A stretch of 64,000 bases of DNA from Photobacterium aquae (GTDB lineage Bacteria; Pseudomonadota; Gammaproteobacteria; Enterobacterales; Vibrionaceae): NCBI RefSeq assembly GCF_001029445.1, contig NZ_LDOT01000021.1, positions 1-64,000 of the forward strand, given 5' to 3'. How positions within the stretch are numbered: position 1 is the stretch's first letter; each line of letters opens with the position of its first letter. Position numbers and translations under genes: made by a program. Of the stretch, positions 50,294 through 59,028 are shown piece by piece. Below the pieces are notes generated by a model. It was given only the letters and a program-made list of their open reading frames with translations, did not search any database and was not told the DNA's origin.

Positions 50294-51769
50294 ATGTCAG
50301 GACAAGAAAAATTCAATCTTCTCTCGTTTAGCGGCAAGATGAAAATTCTTCATCTTAGCTGGATGGCGTTTTTTATTACTTTCATGGTGTGGTTTAACTT
50401 CGCGCCGTTACTGCAAGCGGTGAAGGAGTCATTGGGATTAACCTCGGCCGAAATCAAGACTCTGCTTATTCTCAATGTCGCCTTTACGATTCCGGCGAGG
50501 ATTATTATCGGGATGCTGACCGATAAATATGGGCCGCGCTTGGTGTATTCCGCTCTGTTGCTGCTCTGTTCCATTCCCTGTTTTGCCTTTGCACTGGCGG
50601 ATAATTTTGTCCAGGCGGCCATTGCCCGTTTTGCTCTGGGGTTAATCGGGGCGGGTTTTGTGGTCGGTATTCGTCTTGTCTCCGAGTGGTTTCCCCATAA
50701 TGAACTGGGTACGGCGGAAGGTATTTATGGTGGCTGGGGCAATTTCGGCTCTGCGGCTGCGGCTTTTTCATTGCCGACGGTTGCCGTTTTGTTTGGCGGG
50801 GAAAATGGCTGGCGCTATGCCATGGCTCTCACTGGGATCATTAGCATGGCCTTTTCGTGGGTGTTTTACCGTAATGTTACCGATACCCCGAAAGGATCGA
50901 CTTATTTTAAACCGCAGAATCTCGGGGCGATGGAAGTCACCTCAAAAGGCGATTTTTTCTTATTGCTATTGATGAAGATCCCCATGTACGGCGCAATGGC
51001 CTTACTGGTATGGAAGCTATCTGGGGCGGGGATCGGGTTGTTTCAGGATTCGGTAGTATTTGGCTTTTATACGCTGCTGTTCGGGCTTTATCTTTATGAG
51101 GCCTCTCAGGTTTGGAAGATAAACAAAGGTGTTTTCTCTCGCCCGGTTCCGAAAATTCATCGTTATCAGTTTAAGCAGGTCGCGGTGTTGAATGTCTTGT
51201 ATTTTGCAACGTTTGGCTCGGAGCTTGCTGTCGTATCCATGTTGCCGCTCTTTTTTTCAGAGACATTTGAATTGACTCCTGTAGTCGCCGGGATGGTGGC
51301 GTCCGCCTATGCCTTTATGAACTTGATGTCGCGCCCCGGCGGAGGGTGGCTATCGGATAAATTTGGCCGTAAATCCACACTGTTAATATTAACGGCTGGA
51401 CTGGCGGTCGGTTACTTCTTGATGGGGCAGGTCAATAGCCAGTGGCCGGTATGGCTCGCTGTTGCGGCAGCCATGGTCTGTTCGTTCTTCGTCCAGTCGG
51501 GGGAAGGGGCGGTATTTGCCACCGTACCTTTGATTAAGCGCCGTATGACCGGGCAAATTGCCGGAATGACAGGGGCTTATGGCAATGTTGGGGCTGTGTG
51601 TTACCTCACTATCTTGTCGATGGTCGATTACAGTACCTTCTTTTACGTGATTGCCGGTACGGCGGTTATCGGCTTTGTCACATTGTTGGTGATGGAGGAG
51701 CCCAAGGGCCAGATCGCCGAGGTCAATGATGATGGCAGCATCACTATGATCGACGTGGCGAAGAATTAA
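50294..51769 (+). CDS. Nitrate/nitrite transporter (NarK/NasA-type MFS)
   Basis: A 491-residue major facilitator that most probably brings nitrate into the cell for the neighbouring reductases. About twelve membrane segments; the NNP-family motifs are visible: HLSWMAFFITFMVWFNFAPL in the first helix, RIIIGMLTDKYGPRLVY (MFS motif), the nitrate signature area GIRLVSEWFPHNELGTAEGIYGGWGNFGSAAAAF, and later GMVASAYAFMNLMSRPGGGWLSDKFGRK with GMTGAYGNVGAVCYL. An elongated central loop (about 245-280) is somewhat unusual. It starts 10 nt after nirD and is followed 15 nt later by the kinase gene, inside one operon. Confidence 0.93.
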   Translation: MSGQEKFNLLSFSGKMKILHLSWMAFFITFMVWFNFAPLLQAVKESLGLTSAEIKTLLILNVAFTIPARIIIGMLTDKYGPRLVYSALLLLCSIPCFAFALADNFVQAAIARFALGLIGAGFVVGIRLVSEWFPHNELGTAEGIYGGWGNFGSAAAAFSLPTVAVLFGGENGWRYAMALTGIISMAFSWVFYRNVTDTPKGSTYFKPQNLGAMEVTSKGDFFLLLLMKIPMYGAMALLVWKLSGAGIGLFQDSVVFGFYTLLFGLYLYEASQVWKINKGVFSRPVPKIHRYQFKQVAVLNVLYFATFGSELAVVSMLPLFFSETFELTPVVAGMVASAYAFMNLMSRPGGGWLSDKFGRKSTLLILTAGLAVGYFLMGQVNSQWPVWLAVAAAMVCSFFVQSGEGAVFATVPLIKRRMTGQIAGMTGAYGNVGAVCYLTILSMVDYSTFFYVIAGTAVIGFVTLLVMEEPKGQIAEVNDDGSITMIDVAKN

Positions 51770-51784
51770 CGAGATAGGCGGCCT

Positions 51785-53542
51785 ATGGCGATGATGGATG
51801 AGGTATTGGCAAACAGCTGCTATTTGCTGAAATTACGGGTCGGTGGCTATTCCAGCGCCGGGCACCGACCCGCCAATCAGGATGCCTTTGCGGTTAAGCA
51901 GCCTCGCAATCAGAGTGACTGCGCCCATAAAGGTGTTGTGGCCTGTATTGCCGATGGTGTGAGCTGTAGCAAGTACGGGCAGCAGGCCAGCCATACAGCG
52001 GTGACTCAGTTCATTGATGAATATTATGCGACGCCACCAACGTGGGGAGTCAGGCAGTCGGTCAGTAAGGTGCTAAGCGCGCTGAATCAGTGGTTTTACC
52101 ATCATGATCGCCAAGGTGAGGTGGCACATAATGGGATGGTAACTACCTTCTGTGCCGTGGTGATTAAGTCTAATACGGCCCATATCATGCACGTGGGTGA
52201 CAGCCGGGTGTCGCTTTATCGCAAGGGAAAGCTGGTATCACTTACTCAGGATCATCGTCGCCGCCAGTTGGGATCGCAGTATTTTTTGACCCGAGCATTA
52301 GGGATGGATAGCCATGTCGAGGTGGACTACCAGCAGTTACGGATAGAAATAGGGGACCGGTTGATCCTGACTACCGACGGGGTTCATGAGTGGGTCAATA
52401 CAACCGCGCTGGCAGAGCAATTGCTATTACCGTCATCGACGTTGGAGCAGCAGGCGCGCAGTCTTGTTGAGCTCGCTTTGGCTCGGGGAAGTCAGGACAA
52501 TGCCACCTGCCTTGTCGTTGAGGTGGACGCCCTGCCTGAAATGGGGCTGGATGAAATGGTTGGTGAGTTGGTTCGCCGGATTATTCCGCCGGTATTGGAG
52601 GTCGGTAACCGGCTTGATCAATATGAAATTGTCCGAGTTCTTTATAGCGGGCCTCGGAGCCATGTGTATCTGGCGGAGAGTGCATTTGACGAGCGACAGT
52701 ATGTGCTGAAAGTACCGTCGCTGAATTTTGCGGAAGATTACCATTACCTACAGGGGTTTGTGCGCGAGGGGTGGGTGGGGGAACAGCTGACTCACCCTAG
52801 GCTGATGAAAATCCATCCGTTTTCTCATTCCTCGTCGTTTCTGTACCATGTGTGCGATTGGGTTGACGGGATCACGCTTAGGCAGTGGATGAACGACAAC
52901 CCATGCCCTGAGTTAGAACAGGTCAGGCGCATTGGCGGGGAGATCATCAAGGCGGTGAGGGTGCTGCAGCGTCATGGCATTGTGCACCGAGATCTCAAAC
53001 CTGAAAATCTCATGCTGGATAGACAGGGCCATATCGTGATTATTGATTTCGGTACTGCGCAGGCCAAGAGTTTTATGGATGCGCCACAGATAATTGATGA
53101 GCCTGTCCCGGTAGGTGATATCAAATATATGGCGCCGGAGCATTTGGATGGCGATGAGGTGGATACGGGATCGGACATGTTTTCAATTGCGGTGATCCTC
53201 TATGAAATGCTATCTGGCCGTTACCCTTATATGATGAAATCGCCGTCTGTTCGGTATCGTCGCAATAGCCTTCGTAACGCAATAACTTATCAGCCACTCT
53301 CGCAGTATCGGGCCGATTTGCCGATCTGGCTGGATTTGGTATTGCATAAAGCCTGCCATCAGAACCGCGAGCAACGTTTTCAGGCTCTGTCGGAGTTTTC
53401 TCTCGCTCTCTATTACCCTTCCGAGTCATTGTTAAAGCAAGCTAAGCAGTTACCGTTAAAACAAAAATCGCCCATTGTGTTTTGGAAACTGCTTAGTTTT
53501 GCGCTGCTTATTGTTGTTATTCTCCAAGCCCTAAATGGTTAA
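51785..53542 (+). CDS. PP2C phosphatase-Ser/Thr kinase fusion, membrane anchored
   Basis: A 585-residue signalling protein. Residues 1-250 are a PP2C phosphatase with the metal aspartates in ADGVS (Asp58), HVGDSR (139), TTDGVHEW (198) and SQDNAT (238). Residues about 280-550 are a Hanks-type kinase: VLKVPS (Lys309), HRDLKPEN (401-408), DFG (421-423) and YMAPEHLDG; the glycine loop is poor (LYSGPRSHVYLA). A C-terminal membrane segment (VFWKLLSFALLIVVILQAL) anchors it, enzyme domains inside. It lies 15 nt after the nitrate transporter, last in the operon. Such fusions recur in nitrate assimilation loci of several Proteobacteria, with no role that I know of; nitrate transport or reductase control is the obvious guess. 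Confidence 0.92.
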   Translation: MAMMDEVLANSCYLLKLRVGGYSSAGHRPANQDAFAVKQPRNQSDCAHKGVVACIADGVSCSKYGQQASHTAVTQFIDEYYATPPTWGVRQSVSKVLSALNQWFYHHDRQGEVAHNGMVTTFCAVVIKSNTAHIMHVGDSRVSLYRKGKLVSLTQDHRRRQLGSQYFLTRALGMDSHVEVDYQQLRIEIGDRLILTTDGVHEWVNTTALAEQLLLPSSTLEQQARSLVELALARGSQDNATCLVVEVDALPEMGLDEMVGELVRRIIPPVLEVGNRLDQYEIVRVLYSGPRSHVYLAESAFDERQYVLKVPSLNFAEDYHYLQGFVREGWVGEQLTHPRLMKIHPFSHSSSFLYHVCDWVDGITLRQWMNDNPCPELEQVRRIGGEIIKAVRVLQRHGIVHRDLKPENLMLDRQGHIVIIDFGTAQAKSFMDAPQIIDEPVPVGDIKYMAPEHLDGDEVDTGSDMFSIAVILYEMLSGRYPYMMKSPSVRYRRNSLRNAITYQPLSQYRADLPIWLDLVLHKACHQNREQRFQALSEFSLALYYPSESLLKQAKQLPLKQKSPIVFWKLLSFALLIVVILQALNG

Positions 53543-53545
53543 AGG

Positions 53546-54391
53546 CTAGATAGCCCACGACCACAAGGGGCGCAGTGCCCACAGCGAGAAAAATAGCGTT
53601 GATGGGACATATTTCTTTTTGCGCCATAAAAACTGACATTGGCCTTTGAGAAAACCGGCGCTCAAAAAGGCATCGGCTAGATCTTCGGATTCTTTGGCAT
53701 TGGTGGCTTTGAGATCGGCAAGTTGGCTATCTGCGAGGAACTGGCGTGTTTCGCCCTTGGCGACCCACTCATGGGCAATGCGTTCAGCTTCGCTGAGCAA
53801 GTGGGCTGCCGGTACGACTTGTTGAACCAACCCGATATCCAGCGCTTCCTTGGCGTTGGGTTTCCAGCCTTCCGGCCCCATCATCCGGTAGGTGTTGTTT
53901 TCGCCAATCAACCGGGGGAAATGGTAGCTGGAGCAGCCTTCGGGGGTGACACTCAACGCTGAAAACGGAGTTGAGAAGGTGGCATTTTCAGAGGCGATGA
54001 TAAAATTGGCAAGGGTGGAGGATGTCACGCTCGCCCCGATCGCCGGGCCGTTAACCGCAATAAGGAGCGGTTTGGTAAAGTTGAGGAATATTTCGAATAG
54101 GGTTCGGTTGTTGTTGACGATTAATTGCCGTAGTTTTCGTGGCGGCATCAATTTAATCGTGCCGCTTAAATTGACCCCTGCGCAATAGTATTTACCCGAA
54201 CCGGTAAAAAGCAGGACCTTCACAGAGTCATTGTGGTTGGCCTTTTCGAAAGCTTCGCGAATGGCCTCCATCATTCCCATCGTCCAGCCGTTCAATTTAT
54301 CGGGGCGGTTCATGGTAACAGTCAGTACGCCCTCTTTAATCGTTGTTGTCAGGTAGCTGGCTGCAATACTTGTTAGGCTCAGATCATTCAT
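53546..54391 (-). CDS. Enoyl-CoA hydratase/isomerase family protein
   Basis: A 281-residue crotonase-fold protein: LTVTMNRPDKLNGWTMGMMEAIREAFEKA at the start, VLLFTGSGKYYCAGVNLSG with the first oxyanion-hole segment, LLIAVNGPAIGASVTSSTLANFIIASENATFSTPFSALSVTPEGCSSYHFP (about 110-160, with a Glu in PEG as candidate base), and AKEALDIGLVQQVVP. The pattern is nearest to the delta3-delta2-enoyl-CoA isomerase (PECI-like) group. It is single, with no other beta-oxidation genes nearby, and ends 4 bp from the end of the convergent kinase gene. Start ATG 54391. Confidence 0.88.
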   Translation of the reverse strand: MNDLSLTSIAASYLTTTIKEGVLTVTMNRPDKLNGWTMGMMEAIREAFEKANHNDSVKVLLFTGSGKYYCAGVNLSGTIKLMPPRKLRQLIVNNNRTLFEIFLNFTKPLLIAVNGPAIGASVTSSTLANFIIASENATFSTPFSALSVTPEGCSSYHFPRLIGENNTYRMMGPEGWKPNAKEALDIGLVQQVVPAAHLLSEAERIAHEWVAKGETRQFLADSQLADLKATNAKESEDLADAFLSAGFLKGQCQFLWRKKKYVPSTLFFSLWALRPLWSWAI

Positions 54392-54603
54392 AGACTATTC
54401 CTGTCAAACAATTCCGTTCAAATAACAACCTACTACACGTTGTCAGATTTAACGAGATCGTCGCTGAACATTTGTGACTTTGTTGAAGTTGATCAATAAA
54501 CAGCTTGCTTCTGGCCCGTTATCCCCCAAACGGGTGATGATATTTCCTTTCCCCCTTTCTAAGTTGGCAGTAAGCATCGAGATAATGACGAGGGGAGGCG
54601 GAG

Positions 54604-55938
54604 ATGAGACGGAATAAAAGTTCACTTGCGTTGGCAATGGCCGGTGCTCTGTTATTGGCGGGGTGCGGCGGGGATGATAGTCATCAAAGTGATCCGACGG
54701 GGGCCGAAACCGTGGTGGGGTACCGCGTAAAGGCGATTGATGGTTACTTGCAAGATGCAAAGGTGTGGTTGGATATCACCCCTGACTGGGTGCACGATCC
54801 CGCCCATGAGCCCAGTGCCATGACAATATCGGGCGGGGTTGCGGTGCTGGATGTGACAGGTATCGCTGATTATGGCCAATATCCGCTGATGGTCGAGGCG
54901 GTGGCCGGAAAAACGGTGGATAGTGATACACCCGAGCAGCCAATAGAACGCAGTTTTATCTTGTCTGCCCCGGCCCGGCAGAGTGATATCACGCCGCTAA
55001 CCACCTTGGTACGGCTTACCTTGGTTCAGGCAGCGGCCAGCAATCTGGCGATGACCGAAGAAGAGGCCCGTGACTATGTTGCCCGACTGGTTGGCCTGTC
55101 GGGTGAGCAGGTTTACGGTGACTATGTGGCAAGGGCGCGAGAGCAGGGAAGTGAGCCGGAGGCATCGCCTGTGGTTTATGCTGCGCGCAACATAGTCGCT
55201 TCCCAGCTGCTCAGTCTGTCGGGCGATGAACTGCTGACGGCAGCGAGTGAAGATAAGAGCGTGTCGTCTTTTGACGACAAGATTGCGGTCGTTGGTGGCA
55301 AGATCAAGCACAAAGTGTCGGCCATGCAGTTGTCTGAGCCGGTTTTTAGCGGTAGCGAAGATATTTCGGTTGATAGCGACAACGATACCTATCCGGACAT
55401 TTATGATGCCTTTCCCGAAGACGGCAGCAGATGGCTCGAAGAGGATGTGGACGGTAACGGAAATTCACCCGATGAAATAGCCGCTTGTCGAGAAGGTGAT
55501 TCGATATTCGACAGCAGCGGTGCTTTGCTCTCTCCCCCTGTTTCCTATGGCGACTTTCTAGTGGCAGCTGAACATTGCCGGAAGATAAATGGCGAGCAGG
55601 TTTGGGACTTTACCGACGAGATGGTACGCGGCACCCAGTGGGGTGTGTATTTTGCCGTGTTTGATGCAACCGAGTACTGGATTTTCCGTGATGATGAACC
55701 GCAGCGTGCGGAAACGGCCGAGGGCGACTTGATGGGCCTCTGGTCGGTTAAGGAAGGGCGGCTTTATGTCAATGACGGCGAGGGGGACAGCGTGCTGATG
55801 GTCATCACCCATAGCAACGGCAAGCAGTTTGCCTTTAAGGATTGGTGGCGCAGCGAAGAGTATGGCTTTGCGGATACCGGTAGCGTTGAGCTGGATAAAG
55901 GGGCGATAGAGTCCGGTATTATGTGGCGTGAAGAATAG
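54604..55938 (+). CDS. Lipoprotein with thrombospondin-type-3-like calcium motif
   Basis: A 444-residue exported protein: signal peptide with lipobox (GALLLAGC, Cys about 21), then a beta-rich domain (VVGYRVKAIDGYLQDAKVWLDI) of the kind found in cell-surface proteins, an alpha-helical part (about 115-240), then a calcium-binding loop run, DSDNDTYPDIYDAFPEDGSRWLEEDVDGNG (about 259-288), typical of thrombospondin type 3 repeats, and a C-terminal beta domain (WDFTDEMVRGTQWGVYFAVFD) with paired cysteines. GGAGGCGGAG precedes ATG 54604. No substrate or partner is apparent. Its last 20 bases overlap the convergent LuxR gene. Confidence 0.85.
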   Translation: MRRNKSSLALAMAGALLLAGCGGDDSHQSDPTGAETVVGYRVKAIDGYLQDAKVWLDITPDWVHDPAHEPSAMTISGGVAVLDVTGIADYGQYPLMVEAVAGKTVDSDTPEQPIERSFILSAPARQSDITPLTTLVRLTLVQAAASNLAMTEEEARDYVARLVGLSGEQVYGDYVARAREQGSEPEASPVVYAARNIVASQLLSLSGDELLTAASEDKSVSSFDDKIAVVGGKIKHKVSAMQLSEPVFSGSEDISVDSDNDTYPDIYDAFPEDGSRWLEEDVDGNGNSPDEIAACREGDSIFDSSGALLSPPVSYGDFLVAAEHCRKINGEQVWDFTDEMVRGTQWGVYFAVFDATEYWIFRDDEPQRAETAEGDLMGLWSVKEGRLYVNDGEGDSVLMVITHSNGKQFAFKDWWRSEEYGFADTGSVELDKGAIESGIMWREE

Positions 55939-56665
55939 GGTAACCGCTATAGCGGCTGATCAGTTGGTTTTGGTGGCGGCAGCCGGTTTTGCGCAGCAGT
56001 TGTTTGATTTGGCTGCGGACTGTTTCCTTAGAGACATCGCGCTGCTGGGCAATTTCGCTGCCACTGAAACCACCGACAAGGAGCTGTAAGACATCGCTTT
56101 CAGCCGGTGTCAGCGGTTGGTTTTCTGCGGAATGCTGCTCGCCTTCCCACTGCTGCCAGGCGTGTTGCAGGGTTATTTGAGCAACCCATGCATTGGACCA
56201 GTGGGCGAGCAGTTGCCAAAAACGGTCAAGCTGGGTGAGGTGTCCGACGGTGAGAGCGCGAAAACTGTGGCAGCTAAGCAGCATTGTATGGTTGTTGCTA
56301 AGGGGGCACAGTCCGCTGTAGGTATGGCGAAGCTGAATCGTAGGCAGTAAGACATCGTGGAATATTTCGTCAGTGATTTGTTTTAACGGGACGATTTCCT
56401 GTAGGTAGAGCAGGTTGCCTTTGAGGTTTCGATGTAGGTACGTTGCTAGGTAGATGTCATGGTGCTGGTATTGTTGATAAGTCTCAATCTGTTGCGGAGT
56501 GAATCCTTTGACAACTTCAAGCAGCAGTGTTTGAGCTGGATCCAGAATCGAGAAGACAACATGTTCAATGCCGATATTGGCCAGAGTATTGTTCAGTAGA
56601 TCTTCAATCTGTTGTGGCGCCGGACGGTACAAGGTTGGGTCTTTGGCATCAATTGCTAGTGTCAT
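55919..56665 (-). CDS. LuxR family transcriptional regulator
   Basis: About 248 residues: a 160-residue N-terminal domain of unknown type (VVFSILDPAQTLLLEVVKGFTPQQIETYQQYQHHDIYL, possibly GAF-like) and a C-terminal LuxR helix-turn-helix (about 185-245: LTPAESDVLQLLVGGFSGSEIAQQRDVSKETVRSQIKQLLRKTGC). The classical autoinducer-binding Trp/Tyr/Asp set is not evident, so I do not call it a quorum-sensing receptor. I chose ATG 56665, behind GGAGAGGAA; ATG 56671 is nearly as good, and longer versions upstream have no ribosome binding site. It is divergent from the DUF2235 hydrolase gene and could regulate it. Confidence 0.85.
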   Translation of the reverse strand: MTLAIDAKDPTLYRPAPQQIEDLLNNTLANIGIEHVVFSILDPAQTLLLEVVKGFTPQQIETYQQYQHHDIYLATYLHRNLKGNLLYLQEIVPLKQITDEIFHDVLLPTIQLRHTYSGLCPLSNNHTMLLSCHSFRALTVGHLTQLDRFWQLLAHWSNAWVAQITLQHAWQQWEGEQHSAENQPLTPAESDVLQLLVGGFSGSEIAQQRDVSKETVRSQIKQLLRKTGCRHQNQLISRYSGYPILHAT

Positions 56666-56881
56666 AGGCATTTCCTCTCCGTTTATCTTAACCCTATAGC
56701 GAAACAGGAAATGGCGTGGGAAAGCGGTCATTTTTGTGTGAGACATCACGGATAAGTATTGTTCTGCAGCCAGAAGTGCGAGCAAGCAGGGCAATTGGAT
56801 TAAAACGAGTATCTTTCTTTTTCTTATGTGCAAATAAAGAGGTATTGCATCCGTCAGAACCATAATAGACAGGAGTCAATG

Positions 56882-58399
56882 ATGGTTAAGTTATATATTT
56901 TCAATTTTGATGGTACGTGCAACTCCCCCGAAGATGCCGTGCAGACAGTTTGTCCCCAAGGGCAAATTGAAGACGACAGCATTACCAATATCCTGAAATT
57001 CCATTTATTGTGCGGTGGTTCTTTGGCCGAGCAAGGTAAAGGGTGGAATGACAGTCAAAAGTGTTATTACTATGCCGGTATCGGTACTTACGGCACGAGG
57101 CTTCAACAGGCGATTAATGCGGTATTTTCTCCTGAGGGGAGTGATGTCAGGCATATATTGAATCGTGCAATAAGTGAATGGCACAAGTCCGGGTTTGATC
57201 AACACCGAGATATTCTGTTGGTGACGGGTTTTAGCCGTGGTGCAGCCTTGGCAAGACGTTTTGCCAAATTGATCAGTGATCAGGTTTCCCAGCCGTGTAT
57301 CTACGAAGCAGTGTTTGACACGGTGGCCTCTATTAATCGGCCTAACTTGCGAAAATCAGATCGCCCCTGTTCGGAAGTGGTATTCGAAAACCATACCTTG
57401 CCCGTTAATGTCGTAAAGGCGCTGCATCTGGTGTCGCTTGATGAGAAGCGGCGGGCATTCCAGCCGACGTTGATGAACGCGGAAGGCAAGGTGACCGAAG
57501 TGTGGTTCCCCGGTGCGCATGCCGATGTTGGTGGCGGTTATTATCAAGACGGGTTGTCTGATCTTGCGTTACGTTATGCCCTGAACTGGATTGATGATTT
57601 GGAAATAGGGTGTGCGCTGGGCAATATCCAAGACATTGATTACGGCGCATTGCTGCCTCACGGGGTTGACTACCATATCGGTGAAGATGATGTGATTATC
57701 AATCCCAATCCACTAGGTGTCAGCCATGAGCAGATGCGCTGGTGGCCCATAGCTTGGGCAACACTGTGCGATCGCCTGTGTTGTGTGATAAGCAATGACC
57801 GCGTGGTGGAAGGGGCCAAGCCTTTGGTGCACTGGTCGGTAGCCGAACGAATTTACCGTGATTCTGATTATCGTCCCGAGTCACTAAAAGGAGTCACCCA
57901 TGCCTTGTTGCATCAAGATGGTGAGCTGATACCCTGCACGGGTATTCGAGCTCATGTCGAGCTTCCCCAGCAAAACCTGTCGACCCTTGAGGTGAATGAA
58001 AGCAAGGTGGTTGCGGTATTTGCAGCGGAAAAATATAACCGTACAGGACTTTGGCTCCAAGCCGGGGCTATCTATACCTTTGCGGTTGAAGGGAAAGAAG
58101 TATGGTGGGATGCCGGTATTGAATGCAGTGCAGTTGGCTGGGACCGGGCTGGTGTGACATTAGGGCTCAAAGAGCTGGCTATTGCCACGGTGGAGCCCTT
58201 CCGTCGCGTTGCGGAGGCAAATTGGTTTGAGCTCTGTGCTTCTATCGGTAGTGAGGACAAAGAGGTGTTTCGAATTGGTAGGGAATCGACTTTCTCGCCG
58301 CGTTTTTCCGGGGAGTTTTGTCCGTTTGCCAATGATCTTGAACGCTTTTATGGGAATAACCGGGGCCGGATCCGTTGCAAGGTAACGCGTATTAAGTAA
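56882..58399 (+). CDS. DUF2235 alpha/beta hydrolase (Tle1-like)
   Basis: A 505-residue protein of the DUF2235 family. Motifs: the N-terminal LYIFNFDGTCNSPEDA with the FDGT signature, QKCYYYAGIGTYG, the nucleophile elbow GFSRGAALARRF (GxSxG, Ser about 118) and WFPGAHADVGGGYYQDGLSDLALRYAL, the DVGGGY signature of Tle1-type type VI phospholipase effectors. The C-terminal third (about 370-505) is an extra domain (LSTLEVNESKVVAVFAAEKYNRTGLWLQAG) with beta character. No signal peptide. No type VI genes are near, so effector or house-keeping hydrolase both remain open. AGGAG precedes ATG 56882. Confidence 0.87.
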   Translation: MVKLYIFNFDGTCNSPEDAVQTVCPQGQIEDDSITNILKFHLLCGGSLAEQGKGWNDSQKCYYYAGIGTYGTRLQQAINAVFSPEGSDVRHILNRAISEWHKSGFDQHRDILLVTGFSRGAALARRFAKLISDQVSQPCIYEAVFDTVASINRPNLRKSDRPCSEVVFENHTLPVNVVKALHLVSLDEKRRAFQPTLMNAEGKVTEVWFPGAHADVGGGYYQDGLSDLALRYALNWIDDLEIGCALGNIQDIDYGALLPHGVDYHIGEDDVIINPNPLGVSHEQMRWWPIAWATLCDRLCCVISNDRVVEGAKPLVHWSVAERIYRDSDYRPESLKGVTHALLHQDGELIPCTGIRAHVELPQQNLSTLEVNESKVVAVFAAEKYNRTGLWLQAGAIYTFAVEGKEVWWDAGIECSAVGWDRAGVTLGLKELAIATVEPFRRVAEANWFELCASIGSEDKEVFRIGRESTFSPRFSGEFCPFANDLERFYGNNRGRIRCKVTRIK

Positions 58400-58506
58400 C
58401 AGAAAAAGGGCGCTTCAGAATAAGTCTGAGGCGCTTGTTGCCATAAAAAGGCGGAATGGAATGGCTTGCTTTGTGTAGCAAGATAGTCGAGGGATAGGAA
58501 CGAAAG

Positions 58507-59028
58507 ATGTCATCGATACCCAGCAATAAGGCTGAATTGGAGAGTGCAATAGAAACAGCATTTGCCAAGCTGTTGTGTGATTACCAGTCGATACCGGTTT
58601 CACTGGCACGGGAAAAAGCATTGGAAGGCAATACCAAAGGAACCCAAATCAGTGTGTGCGATACGCTGGCCTATCTTATAGGTTGGGGGCAATTGGTACT
58701 GAAGTGGCATCACCGTCAATCGCAGGGTTTACCGGTCGATTTCCCCGAAACCGGATATAAGTGGAATCAGCTGGGGTCATTGGCTGCACATTTTCATCAG
58801 CAATATGAGCATTGGGATTATTCGGCCCTGCTTGATGCGTTTGAGCAGACTACTGCCGAGATCTTGCAGCTAATATCGGCGCTTGACGATAACGCCCTTT
58901 ACGGTAGCCCTTGGTATGGGAAATGGACACTCGGCCGGATGATTCAATTCAATACTTCATCGCCGATGAAAACGATTCGTACCAAAGTTCGGCGTTTCAA
59001 CAAGCAGCAAGTTGTTAAGCTCGGATAA
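58507..59028 (+). CDS. ClbS/DfsB family four-helix bundle protein
   Basis: A 173-residue protein of the DUF1706/ClbS-DfsB family: IPSNKAELESAIETAFAKLL, then GTQISVCDTLAYLIGWGQLVLKWH, PETGYKWNQLGSLAAHFHQQYEHWDYSALLDAFEQT, and ALYGSPWYGKWTLGRMIQFNTSSP near the end, ending in a basic KTIRTKVRRFNKQQ tail. Members are cytoplasmic helical bundles; ClbS protects against colibactin, but most relatives are uncharacterised. AGGAACG precedes ATG 58507. A structured intergenic element follows immediately. Confidence 0.85.
   Translation: MSSIPSNKAELESAIETAFAKLLCDYQSIPVSLAREKALEGNTKGTQISVCDTLAYLIGWGQLVLKWHHRQSQGLPVDFPETGYKWNQLGSLAAHFHQQYEHWDYSALLDAFEQTTAEILQLISALDDNALYGSPWYGKWTLGRMIQFNTSSPMKTIRTKVRRFNKQQVVKLG

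Noticed and set aside
55919-56665. LuxR gene as a quorum-sensing receptor
   Set aside because: The N-terminal domain does not show the conserved Trp/Tyr/Asp set of acyl-homoserine-lactone receptors and no LuxI-type synthase is nearby.
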